Part shown: one piece after another, positions 26,243-34,316 of the stretch
How the letters are laid out: every line of letters starts with the position of its first letter
Position numbering within the stretch: the first letter of the stretch is position 1
Program-made: the position numbers and the translations under genes
From: Clostridium sp.
GTDB taxonomy: Bacteria; Bacillota; Clostridia; Lachnospirales; Lachnospiraceae
NCBI GenBank assembly: GCA_023664325.1
Contig: JAMPFS010000001.1
Span: forward strand, 131,447-195,446
Length of the DNA stretch: 64,000 nt
Direction: 5' to 3'
The notes under the pieces: model-generated
Database searches by the model: none
Seen by the model: only the letters and a program-made list of their open reading frames with translations
Told to the model about the DNA's origin: nothing

Positions 26243-26983
26243 TTACACACTCATTCCACCATCCACACAAATCACCTGTCCGGTAATATAGGATGCCTTG
26301 TCAGATGCCAAAAATGCTATTAACTCTGCCACATCATTTACACTTCCAAGCTTCTTCATGGCAATATGTTCTGCCACCTGTGTCTTGGCATCTTCCGGCA
26401 TGGCATCTGTCATCTCTGTCACGATAAACCCGGGAGCCACTGCATTGACAGTAATCCCACGCGAACCCAATTCCTTTGCCACGGACTTGGTAATACCGAT
26501 AATTCCGGCTTTTGAAGCGGAATAGTTCACCTGTCCGCCATTGCCATGCACACCTACAACACTTGATAAATTAATGATATGGCCGCCTTTTTGCTTTAAC
26601 ATCTGTCTGGAAATATGTTTGATACAGTTAAACGTGCCTTTTAAATTAATATCTAATACTGCATCATAATCCTCCTCCGACATCTTCATCAACAGACCAT
26701 CCTTTGTGATACCTGCATTATTCACAAGAATATCCAAAGAACCATACTCCTTTACGATATCTTTCATCATATTTTCAACTGCCGTATAATCTGCTACATT
26801 ACAGCAATATGTAGATGCCGTGCCGCCATTTTCTTTAATGATATCCACAACCTCTTCTGCTTTTTGCCTGCTGCCGTTATAATTCACAACAACGGCTGCG
26901 CCGTAAGATGCCAGGGTAACCGCTGTCTGTCTTCCAATTCCACGGCTTGCGCCGGTTACTAATGCAATCTTTCCTTTTAACAT
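26243..26983 (-). CDS. fabG: 3-oxoacyl-ACP reductase FabG
   Basis: 246 aa short-chain dehydrogenase. It has the TGASRGIGRQ NADPH motif, NNAGITKD, and the catalytic Ser-Tyr-Lys in the SSVVGVHGN...YSASKAG region. It reduces 3-oxoacyl-ACP. AGGAGG lies five bases before the ATG, eight bases after fabD. Confidence 0.97.
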   Translation of the reverse strand: MLKGKIALVTGASRGIGRQTAVTLASYGAAVVVNYNGSRQKAEEVVDIIKENGGTASTYCCNVADYTAVENMMKDIVKEYGSLDILVNNAGITKDGLLMKMSEEDYDAVLDINLKGTFNCIKHISRQMLKQKGGHIINLSSVVGVHGNGGQVNYSASKAGIIGITKSVAKELGSRGITVNAVAPGFIVTEMTDAMPEDAKTQVAEHIAMKKLGSVNDVAELIAFLASDKASYITGQVICVDGGMSV

Positions 26984-26991
26984 ATTTCCTC

Positions 26992-27918
26992 CTATAAGCC
27001 AAATACTTCTTTCACTTTATCAAGATCTGCGTATTTGTCCACATTGACAATGGTTACATCCTTGTTAATCTTCTTCACAAAGGAAGAAAGTGTCCTGCCT
27101 GGCCCAATTTCAATAAAAGTATCCACGCCATCCGCTAACATAGCCTCCACACACTGAATCCACTTGACAGAAGATGACACCTGGGCTGCAAGCAGACCTT
27201 TGACCTCATTTTTATCCTTCACAAAATCACCTGTCACATTTGTTACATAAGGTATTGCAATATCATGAATCACAACATTTTGAAGCTCCTTTGCAAGCTT
27301 CTCGCCGGCGCCTTTTAACATTGGAGAATGAAATGGCCCGCTTACATTAAGCGGAACACACCGCTTTGCGCCTGCTTCCTTTAACAGTTCACATGCTTTG
27401 GAAACCGCTTCCTTTTCCCCGGAAATGGCAATCTGCCCCGGACAATTATAGTTTGCAATGCCTACAATTCCGTCCACCTGCTCTAATACTTCTGAAATCT
27501 TATCTGCATCCATAGCAAGAATTGCTGCCATTCCTCCCTGTCCGACCGGTACCTCATCCTGCATATAGATTCCACGTTTTCTGACAACCTTCGCACAGGC
27601 TTCAAAATCCATCACACCGGATGCGATCAGCGCAGAATATTCTCCAAGCGACAAGCCGCCTGTCACATCCGGTTTCACGCCCAAATCAAGCACAGCCTGC
27701 ATCATGGCAACCTCCGCAGTCAGCATCGCAATCTGCGTATACTCCGTAATATTGATATTGTCATTTTCCTCAAAGCAAAGAGACTCCATATCAAGACCTA
27801 CCGCCCTGGATGCCGCCTCAAATGTTTCCCTGCTCTTTGCATTGTTATCATAAAATTCTTTTCCCATTCCAACATACTGCGCTCCCTGCCCCGGAAACAT
27901 AAATGCCACCTTACTCAT
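26992..27918 (-). CDS. fabD: Malonyl-CoA:ACP transacylase FabD
   Basis: 308 aa. It has the PGQGAQYVGMGKEFYD opening, the nucleophile Ser in GLSLGEYSAL near residue 90, and a His in SGPFHSPMLKGA. It loads malonate on ACP. No acpP or enoyl reductase gene lies between fabH and fabD, unlike many clostridial fab loci. Confidence 0.97.
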   Translation of the reverse strand: MSKVAFMFPGQGAQYVGMGKEFYDNNAKSRETFEAASRAVGLDMESLCFEENDNINITEYTQIAMLTAEVAMMQAVLDLGVKPDVTGGLSLGEYSALIASGVMDFEACAKVVRKRGIYMQDEVPVGQGGMAAILAMDADKISEVLEQVDGIVGIANYNCPGQIAISGEKEAVSKACELLKEAGAKRCVPLNVSGPFHSPMLKGAGEKLAKELQNVVIHDIAIPYVTNVTGDFVKDKNEVKGLLAAQVSSSVKWIQCVEAMLADGVDTFIEIGPGRTLSSFVKKINKDVTIVNVDKYADLDKVKEVFGL

Positions 27919-27968
27919 GTACTGCTACCTCCTGCCCATTCTTATTATTTTTTGTATTTATTTTGTAT

Positions 27969-28931
27969 TTACCACTCCAGTAAATGAGCTCCCCATGTAA
28001 GACCTCCGCCAAAACCGCAAAGCACAATCTTATCTCCACTCTTTAGCATGCCATCTTTGTTCATCTCATCTAACAAAATGGGAATGGATGCACTCGAAGT
28101 GTTGCCACAATGGTCAACATTCATCGGGAATTTTTCGATTGGAACTTCCATTTTCTTGGAGACGGAAGCTACAATTCTTGCATTTGCCTGATGAAGCACA
28201 AAATAAGTGATATCCTCTTTTGTAAGCCCGGCGCGTTCCAACAGCAAATCAATGCAGGCAGGAACCCTGCGGACTGCAAACTTGAAGATATCCGGCCCGA
28301 TCATCTGGATATAATGCTTATCTTCCTGTTTTTTCACAAGGAAATTTCTGGTTGACCGTTCTTTGCACTTTAGGGACATTCCCTTTGAACCGTCACTGTG
28401 TGTAATGGTGCTTAAAATACCATGTTCCTGATCCCTTACAATGGCAGCTCCTGCTCCATCTGCAAATAAAATACAGGTAGAGCGGTCTTTCCAGTCAACC
28501 ATCTTAGAAAGCGTTTCCCCACCAATTACCAGCGCCGTTTTTGCCATGCCGGACTGAATATACGCATCTGCAATCTGCAGCGCATAGACAAATCCGGAAC
28601 ACGCTGCATTGATATCAAAACAGGTTGCATTCACTGCTTCAATCTTATCCTGTACGATACAGGACATGCTCGGTGTCGCACGTTCTGGGGAAATGGTTGC
28701 AAACACGATCAGGTCAATTTCTTTGGGATCAATTCCTGCACTCTCAATCGCAAGTTTAGACGCCTCTGCCCCCATAAAAGAGGTCGTCTCCTCCATTGCA
28801 ATATGACGCTCCACAATTCCGGTATGCTCCTGAATCCACTCGTCATTCGTCTTCACAATCTTTGCCAACTCATTGTTATCAATCACAGTCGGCGGTAAAT
28901 AACTTCCTGTTCCAATAATTCCTGTTGCCAT
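27969..28931 (-). CDS. fabH: 3-oxoacyl-ACP synthase III FabH
   Basis: 320 aa. Catalytic Cys in INAACSGFVYAL, His in VLHQANARI and Asn in CGNTSSASIP form the KAS III triad. It starts fatty-acid synthesis by condensing acyl-CoA with malonyl-ACP. GAGGAG lies close before the ATG. First gene of the operon, with a consensus promoter 80 bases upstream. Confidence 0.97.
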   Translation of the reverse strand: MATGIIGTGSYLPPTVIDNNELAKIVKTNDEWIQEHTGIVERHIAMEETTSFMGAEASKLAIESAGIDPKEIDLIVFATISPERATPSMSCIVQDKIEAVNATCFDINAACSGFVYALQIADAYIQSGMAKTALVIGGETLSKMVDWKDRSTCILFADGAGAAIVRDQEHGILSTITHSDGSKGMSLKCKERSTRNFLVKKQEDKHYIQMIGPDIFKFAVRRVPACIDLLLERAGLTKEDITYFVLHQANARIVASVSKKMEVPIEKFPMNVDHCGNTSSASIPILLDEMNKDGMLKSGDKIVLCGFGGGLTWGAHLLEW

Positions 28932-28997
28932 AATCTCCTCATCTTTCTAAAATATGATTTTCCTACCCCAGCAGCAACAGACTTTGAGAAGCCTGCC

Positions 28998-29040
28998 TAT
29001 TATCAAAAATAATATCCAAAAAATGTTGTTTTGTCAACAT
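28998..29040. repeat. Two inverted repeats overlapping the fabH promoter hexamers
   Basis: ATGTTG-TTTTGT-CAACAT (29023-29040) covers the -35, and TATTAT-CAAAA-ATAATA (28998-29014) covers the -10. Both have perfect 6-bp arms. Neither is the FapR site (TTAGTACCTRRTACTAA). They have the placement expected of operators for a fatty-acid regulator. Confidence 0.55.
29009..29037 (-). promoter_or_regulatory. Strong SigA promoter of the fab operon
   Basis: Minus-strand -35 TTGACA (consensus, 29032-29037), 17-base spacer, -10 TATTAT (29009-29014). Two inverted repeats overlap its two hexamers. The promoter starts immediately after the stop codon of the upstream coiled-coil gene. Confidence 0.85.
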
Positions 29041-29399
29041 TAAAGGTTCATTTCCTCCTCCACATCAGCATTCTCTTTGTTCCCATCCTCCTCCACAATT
29101 TCAGTGCCATCGCTGTCTAACATTGCAAGCTTTTGTTTCAGATCCTTAATACGGATATTCAGGGTGTCAATCTGAGAGACAAAAAGTTCTGTCTTATCAT
29201 CAATTGTCTCCCCCTGCTTCTTTGCAATATAAAGATCCATTCCCATCTGTGTGAAAAGCTTATTTTTATCATTGTTATAACCACGGATTTTGCTCTTCAA
29301 ATCATTAATCGTTGCAAGGCGCTTTGTCGTATCTTTTGCCTTATCTACCGCACTTGCGGATGTCTCTTTTACTCTCTCTAAAAAATCATTAAATGCCAT
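29040..29399 (-). CDS. Coiled-coil protein of unknown function
   Basis: 119 aa, MAFNDFLERVKETSASAVDKAK at the start, then a long predicted helix (about 28-92) rich in Lys, Asp and Leu with heptad-like spacing, and an acidic tail (EIVEEDGNKENADVEEE). No membrane segment or cysteine pair. The type resembles small YtxH/phage-shock-like cytoplasmic coiled coils but no family is certain. AAGGAG lies nine bases before the ATG. Last gene after the two COG0523 GTPases. Confidence 0.65.
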   Translation of the reverse strand: MAFNDFLERVKETSASAVDKAKDTTKRLATINDLKSKIRGYNNDKNKLFTQMGMDLYIAKKQGETIDDKTELFVSQIDTLNIRIKDLKQKLAMLDSDGTEIVEEDGNKENADVEEEMNL

Positions 29400-29437
29400 C
29401 TTATCTTCTCCTTTTCTTCATAAATTAACAGCTTCTT

Positions 29438-30391
29438 TTAAAAGTATACCACTTCCTCCTCCGGTCTTCCTGCTTTTTCTATCTTTTGCGCATATAAAAC
29501 CGGTCCATCCCCCTCGAACTCGGGATAAAACTCCTTTTTTATCTTGGCTGTGACATGAACCCATTCCCTGTCCTTTAAATTGGCTGTTTCCAAAGAAACA
29601 CATTTAAAACCCAGAAAAGTGATATCCTCCGCGCAGCAGGTCATTGCAAACCGCCCCGGAACAAACGCCTTTCCCTTATACTGCGGCGGACAATATACCT
29701 GTCCTTTAAACCTGACAACCTTATCCACATAATGATCCGGATTATCCGAGGCATCAATATAGAAAATTCCGAAATCTTCATCCTCGATCTCTATCACATC
29801 AGCATCCAAATCATATGGAATCTCAATCTCACCACTGTCTACCTGCGCCTGTCCATTGACATTTTCAAAAACAATCTGTGCGCGGCGGTTTATGGTCTTC
29901 ACTGCCATCCGCATGGTATTGATGTCGGAATCATCCCGGCAGCGGTTAAATACCACCATATCCGCACTCTGGATATGCTCTGCCATCAGAGACTTCATGT
30001 TGTTGTTATACACCGTGAACGTCGTGGCATCTATCAGGGTAATCACCTGCACAATCGTCCATCCCTTTGGAACGCGTATGCCAAACAGCCTGTCTAACTG
30101 CCACATTCCATTGTATTCAATCATTACCTGTTTGGGCTGATACTGATCCTGCAAATCCAATAACCTATCTGTATTGAGGTCTTCCTCCTCGAGATAGGCA
30201 ATGCTGATATTCCGCTTAGCAAGCTCCGCCTCATCATATTCCTCAATTCCTTCTTCAGTCACAAGCAATAAGGTTGGCTCTCCTTCCGTAAAATCCCTGT
30301 CAACCAGCGTCTCTCTGCAAAACTGTGTCTTACCGCCTTCCAAAAATCCCATAAAGACAAATACCGGAATTTCTTTTTCCTGTTTTTTCAT
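29438..30391 (-). CDS. COG0523-like GTPase fused to a YcgQ-like (TIGR03943) C-terminal domain
   Basis: 317 aa. The N-terminal two thirds resemble CobW/COG0523 GTPases with P-loop GFLEGGKT near residue 15-22, but the diagnostic CxCC metal motif is absent. From about residue 210 the sequence changes to a domain like the C-terminus of YcgQ (TIGR03943, DUF1980): VVRFKGQVY, FVPGRFAMTCCAEDITFLGF and a W-V-x-V strand. The CC pair is a candidate metal site. It follows the His-rich COG0523 protein by 40 bases. Metal trafficking is inferred; the substrate is unknown. Confidence 0.72.
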   Translation of the reverse strand: MKKQEKEIPVFVFMGFLEGGKTQFCRETLVDRDFTEGEPTLLLVTEEGIEEYDEAELAKRNISIAYLEEEDLNTDRLLDLQDQYQPKQVMIEYNGMWQLDRLFGIRVPKGWTIVQVITLIDATTFTVYNNNMKSLMAEHIQSADMVVFNRCRDDSDINTMRMAVKTINRRAQIVFENVNGQAQVDSGEIEIPYDLDADVIEIEDEDFGIFYIDASDNPDHYVDKVVRFKGQVYCPPQYKGKAFVPGRFAMTCCAEDITFLGFKCVSLETANLKDREWVHVTAKIKKEFYPEFEGDGPVLYAQKIEKAGRPEEEVVYF

Positions 30392-30431
30392 AGCTCATTT
30401 CCTTTCCAAATGCTTTTACCAGGTCATTGTG

Positions 30432-31619
30432 TTATGATACCTGAAATAATTTAGCAATCTTTTCCTCTTCCAGATTGCTGCCAATCACACAAAGCTTACC
30501 GGTAACATCCGGCTGACCCTGCCTTACCTCATATTCTTCCGGTGTCAGGTCAAAGTAAATCCATGTGCCATCTTCTGCCGGTACAATGCCTTTTGCGCGC
30601 AAAATGATACCGTACTCCGGATTCTCTGTATCTGCCAATACCTTCAGGATATTCTCCATATCTTCTTTTGTGTATTTGTGTGGTGTTTCCACGCCCCAGC
30701 TTGTAAATACCTCATCCGCATGATGGTGATGGTGTTCATGTTCATGCTCGTGGTGATGGTCGTGTCCTTCATGCTCATGCTCGTGATGATGGTCGTGTCC
30801 TTCATGCTCATGCTCGTGGTGATGGTCATGCTCTTCATGTTCATGCTCGTGGTGATGGTCATGCCCTTCATGCTCATGCTCGTGATGATGGTCGTGTCCC
30901 TCATGCTCATGATGGTGGTCGTGTTCCTCATGTTCATGGTCGTGATGATGTTCATGGTCGTGTTCATGAACATGTCCGCAGGCAGGGCAGACCTTTGCCT
31001 CCTCCATCAGCTCTTCCACTAAAGATTTCTCCTTCTCCATAGCAGCCACAATCTGTTTGCCGTCAATATCATCCCATGCGGTTGTGATAATGGTCGCCTT
31101 GTCATTGTGTTCACGAAGCATTGCGGTAACCGCCATCAGTTTTTCCTCATTCAGCTTCTGGCTCCGGCTCAAAATAATGGTGCCTGCGCTCTCAATCTGG
31201 TTGTTAAAAAATTCCCCAAAATTTTTCATATACATTTTACATTTTGTGGCATCCACAACAGCAGAGGCAGAATTAATGACAATTTTCTCCTCTCCCATAT
31301 CCGCAACCGCCTTCATAACATCCGAAAGCTTGCCGACACCGGACGGTTCGATGATAATGCGGTCCGGCGCATAATCATTCAATACCTGCTCTAAGGCTTT
31401 TCCAAAATCCCCGACCAGGGAACAGCAGATACAGCCGGAATTCATCTCATTGATCTGTACGCCTGCATCCTTTAAAAATCCACCGTCAATACCGATTTCA
31501 CCAAATTCATTTTCAATTAATACAAGCTTCTCCCCCTGGAATCCTTCCGCAATCAGCTTTTTAATCAATGTTGTTTTGCCTGCTCCTAAAAATCCAGAAA
31601 TAATATCAATCTTTGTCAT
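30432..31619 (-). CDS. COG0523 (CobW-type) GTPase with a long histidine-rich metal-binding insert
   Basis: About 395 aa. P-loop GFLGAGKTT at residues 9-17, the GCICC (CxCC) motif at 62-66, a central G domain, then a histidine-rich insert of about 85 residues with about 49 His built from an 11-residue repeat, preceded by CPACGHVHEH, and a C-terminal CobW_C domain. Proteins of this type are nucleotide-dependent metal chaperones, often for zinc, cobalt or nickel. The start could also be the ATG two codons upstream (31625), but that leaves only three bases after GGAG. It lies between cysK and a second COG0523-like gene. The metal is not determinable by sequence. Confidence 0.88.
   Translation of the reverse strand: MTKIDIISGFLGAGKTTLIKKLIAEGFQGEKLVLIENEFGEIGIDGGFLKDAGVQINEMNSGCICCSLVGDFGKALEQVLNDYAPDRIIIEPSGVGKLSDVMKAVADMGEEKIVINSASAVVDATKCKMYMKNFGEFFNNQIESAGTIILSRSQKLNEEKLMAVTAMLREHNDKATIITTAWDDIDGKQIVAAMEKEKSLVEELMEEAKVCPACGHVHEHDHEHHHDHEHEEHDHHHEHEGHDHHHEHEHEGHDHHHEHEHEEHDHHHEHEHEGHDHHHEHEHEGHDHHHEHEHEHHHHHADEVFTSWGVETPHKYTKEDMENILKVLADTENPEYGIILRAKGIVPAEDGTWIYFDLTPEEYEVRQGQPDVTGKLCVIGSNLEEEKIAKLFQVS
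30721..30972. repeat. In-frame tandem repeat (33-bp units) encoding the His/Glu/Asp-rich insert
   Basis: About five near-identical 33-base units plus partial flanking units, each encoding an 11-residue His-Glu-Glu/Gly-His-Asp-His-His-His pattern. Units differ at few synonymous positions, suggesting recent expansion or homogenisation. Slippage here would change the number of metal-binding residues without breaking the frame. Confidence 0.85.
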
Positions 31620-31656
31620 GTCCATCGTCTCCTTATCTAATATTCTCTATATCTTA

Positions 31657-32559
31657 TTATAACAAACTGGTGCTAAAATAGCGTTCTGCACGATCAGCCA
31701 GTACCGTGGCAATGATCTTATCTCCCCCATATTTCTCTGCCATGCGCTTGGCAGCCCATACATTCGCTCCCGAGGAAGTTCCAACTAATAATCCCTGGAT
31801 TGCTGCCAGTTCCCTTGCCGTTTGAATCGCATCTTCATCGCTCACCTCCACAATATCATCAATGATGGAAATATCCAACACCTCCGGAATAAATCCATCC
31901 CCAATTCCCTGAATCTGATGAAGCCCCGGCTCATGCCCGAGCAGCGCTGAAACATTCTTAGGCTCCACCGCCACAATTTTACAATCGGGATTCTGTTCCC
32001 TTAAATATTTACCGACTCCCTGAAGTGTTCCTCCGCTTCCGATACCGGACACATAAATGTCAACCTTTTTTCCCAGTTGCGAAAGGATTTCCGGACCGGT
32101 CGTGCGGTAATGGATATCCGGATTTGCCGGATTTACGAACTGCTGCGGCATAAAATATTCATCCGACTGCGCCACTAACTCCTCTGCTTTTTCCACCGAG
32201 CCGCCAATCGAGCGCTCGGCTTTTGTAAGAACAAGTTCCGCGCCGAGCGCCTTAATAATTTTTTTGCGTTCTTCACTCATATTCTCCGGCATCACAATGA
32301 TTACCTTATATCCTTTCCGTACCCCGCAAAATGCAAGCCCGATTCCGGTATTCCCGGAGGTCGGTTCCACAATCGTCATACCGGGCTTTAATTTCCCTTC
32401 TTTTTCTGCCTGCTCAATCATATTTTTTGCAATACGGTCTTTTATGGAACCACCGGGATTCAAAAATTCTGCCTTAGCAAAAATATTAAGACCGGTACTC
32501 TGCTTAAGACTTAATAATGGTGTATTGCCAATCAAATCTAAAATATTCTCGTAATACAT
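31657..32559 (-). CDS. cysK: Cysteine synthase (O-acetylserine sulfhydrylase)
   Basis: 300 aa. The PLP lysine is in NPGGSIKDR near residue 41, the substrate loop TSGNTGIGLA follows, and the phosphate-binding GSGGTLQGVG loop is present. It makes cysteine from O-acetylserine and sulfide. The C-terminus (ATVLADRAERYFSTSLL) is complete. It has its own promoter and lies 37 bases before the metal GTPase gene, so a sulfur/metal stress unit is possible. Confidence 0.95.
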   Translation of the reverse strand: MYYENILDLIGNTPLLSLKQSTGLNIFAKAEFLNPGGSIKDRIAKNMIEQAEKEGKLKPGMTIVEPTSGNTGIGLAFCGVRKGYKVIIVMPENMSEERKKIIKALGAELVLTKAERSIGGSVEKAEELVAQSDEYFMPQQFVNPANPDIHYRTTGPEILSQLGKKVDIYVSGIGSGGTLQGVGKYLREQNPDCKIVAVEPKNVSALLGHEPGLHQIQGIGDGFIPEVLDISIIDDIVEVSDEDAIQTARELAAIQGLLVGTSSGANVWAAKRMAEKYGGDKIIATVLADRAERYFSTSLL

Positions 32560-32600
32560 AATGCAATTCCCCTTTAATTCTCGATCTTTCCTAACGAAAT

Positions 32601-32629
32601 ATTATAACACTTTTTCACATATATTAACA
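32601..32629 (-). promoter_or_regulatory. Promoter of cysK
   Basis: Minus-strand perfect -10 TATAAT (32601-32606) with a weak -35 TGTTAA (32624-32629) after 17 bases. No T-box or riboswitch fold was recognised in the roughly 35-base leader. Confidence 0.55.
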
Positions 32630-32680
32630 GTAAAAAATAAATCAAAAACTGTCATATTGCGGCTGTTAAAATACTGCCGG

Positions 32681-33775
32681 TTAGCATGTCTGTTTAACGC
32701 TGTGCAGTATGGTTGCTCCCCCCGCCACCATATCCCCATCATAAAACACAACCGCCTGCCCCGGCGTAATTGCCCGAACCGGCTTTGAAAATCTGCAAAG
32801 CACCCGGTCTTTGTCAAGCATCGTAACCTTGCAGGTCTCTCCCTGATGGGCATACCGGATTTTTGCGGTTAGCTGCATGCCATCTGCAAATGACGGCAAT
32901 GCCATGAAATTTACATGGTCTGCCACCAGCGTATCGCTAAAGGTATCTTCGTTGGTTCCGATCACAACTTCATTTGTCTCCGGACAGATCGCCACAACAA
33001 ATGCCGGTGTTCCAAGACTCAGCCCAAGACCTTTCCTCTGCCCGATGGTATAATGGATAATACCCTTATGCTGCCCTAATATGTGTCCATCGAGATCCAC
33101 AAAGTTTCCCTTTTGAAATTCCCTTCCGGTTTCCCGTTTAATATATCCCGCATAGTCATTGTCCGGAATAAAACAGATTTCCTGGCTGTCCGGCTTACCC
33201 GCAACCGGCAGCCCGAGCTTTTGGGCAATATTGCGGATATCCTCTTTTTCGTACTCCCCTACCGGCATCAGCGTATGCGACAGCTGTTCCTGTGTCAGAT
33301 TGTAGAGCGCATAGGTCTGATCCTTTTTTGCCGTTACGGATTTTTGAAGAGCGTATCTGCCGGTTGGCAGCTGACATACTCTGGCATAGTGACCGGTAGC
33401 AATGTAATCACAGCCAAGCTCCATTGCCCGTCTTAACAGCGCCTCCCATTTCACATAGCGGTTGCAGGCAATACAGGGATTTGGCGTTCTCGCATGCATA
33501 TACTCTTCCACAAAGTAGTCAATTACATTCGCCTTAAATTCTTTCTTGAAATTCAATACATAATAAGGGATCTTTAACATATCTGCCACTCTTCTGGCAT
33601 CATCCACTGCTGACAATCCACAGCAGCCGCCATTTTCTGCCTGAATGGCTGGATCCTCATCCTGCCAGATCTGCATCGTGATACCGATCACATCATACCC
33701 CTGTTCCTTTAAAAGATATGCCGCTACGGAGGAATCGACTCCGCCGGACATTCCGATTGCTACTTTTTTCTTCAT
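32681..33775 (-). CDS. mnmA: tRNA 2-thiouridine(34) synthase MnmA
   Basis: 364 aa. PP-loop GMSGGVDSS at the N-terminus, catalytic cysteines in NPCIACNRYVKW and EICFIPDNDY, and the C-terminal barrel domain. It adds sulfur to U34 of Lys, Glu and Gln tRNAs, taking it from a cysteine desulfurase, here encoded two genes upstream. The frame extends 37 codons further, but AAGGA lies nine bases before the ATG at 33775, the family start. Confidence 0.96.
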   Translation of the reverse strand: MKKKVAIGMSGGVDSSVAAYLLKEQGYDVIGITMQIWQDEDPAIQAENGGCCGLSAVDDARRVADMLKIPYYVLNFKKEFKANVIDYFVEEYMHARTPNPCIACNRYVKWEALLRRAMELGCDYIATGHYARVCQLPTGRYALQKSVTAKKDQTYALYNLTQEQLSHTLMPVGEYEKEDIRNIAQKLGLPVAGKPDSQEICFIPDNDYAGYIKRETGREFQKGNFVDLDGHILGQHKGIIHYTIGQRKGLGLSLGTPAFVVAICPETNEVVIGTNEDTFSDTLVADHVNFMALPSFADGMQLTAKIRYAHQGETCKVTMLDKDRVLCRFSKPVRAITPGQAVVFYDGDMVAGGATILHSVKQTC

Positions 33776-33799
33776 CTTTGTAATTCCTTTTATGCGAAT

Positions 33800-33842
33800 C
33801 GGACTGCCACAGCAAACATCATTTCCGCTAAATGGCAGTCCG
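33800..33842 (-). other. Intercistronic stem-loop between iscU and mnmA
   Basis: Perfect 10-bp arms, CGGACTGCCA and TGGCAGTCCG, around a 23-base loop, immediately after the iscU stop. On the minus strand no T-tract follows, so it is not a standard terminator. It could protect the upstream iscR-iscS-iscU message or set the level of mnmA. Confidence 0.6.
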
Positions 33843-33848
33843 TACTTT

Positions 33849-34286
33849 TTAATATTCCTCTTCTTCTTCCTCTTCGCTAATGTCATTCTTTGGCTTGGAA
33901 AGACCTTCTATGGTAATCCCATTTTTCTCGCAGTAATCCCAAAGCGCTGCATGAATCGCTTCCTCTGCAAGCAGTGAGCAATGAACCTTCACCGGCGGCA
34001 GGCCATCTAAAGCCTCCATAACCGCCTTATTGGTAACCTCAAGCGCCTCATAAATTGTCTTGCCCTTTACTAACTCCGTAGCCATGGAACTGGTTGCCAC
34101 GGCAGCGCCGCAGCCAAAGGTCTTGAATTTTACATCCTGAATCACCTGGTTTTCATCAATATCAAAGTAAATGCGCATGATATCACCACATTTTGCATTG
34201 CCTACCGTACCGACGCCACTGGCATTTTCAATCTCACCCACATTTCTGGGATTTGTAAAATGATCCATCACTTTCTCGCTATACAT
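33849..34286 (-). CDS. iscU: Fe-S cluster scaffold IscU/NifU-N
   Basis: 145 aa. The three cluster-ligating cysteines are at residues 33 (NAKCGD), 59 (TFGCGAA) and 103 (VHCSLLAE). The HscA-recognition LPPVK motif is present just before the third Cys. The last residues form an acidic run of seven Glu followed by Tyr, not typical of IscU. It assembles Fe-S clusters with sulfur from the adjacent desulfurase. Confidence 0.95.
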   Translation of the reverse strand: MYSEKVMDHFTNPRNVGEIENASGVGTVGNAKCGDIMRIYFDIDENQVIQDVKFKTFGCGAAVATSSMATELVKGKTIYEALEVTNKAVMEALDGLPPVKVHCSLLAEEAIHAALWDYCEKNGITIEGLSKPKNDISEEEEEEEY

Positions 34287-34316
34287 CTTTTCTTTCCTCC
34301 TAACTCTGTATCCTGC

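Noticed and set aside
30721..30972. Regular repeat that could be taken for a CRISPR array
   Set aside because: Repeats are contiguous, in frame with a coding sequence, and have no unique spacers.
30678..31022. Met/Val-rich plus-strand frame resembling a membrane protein
   Set aside because: It is the complement of the His-rich repeat; the hydrophobic pattern is the reverse reading of His/Glu/Asp codons.
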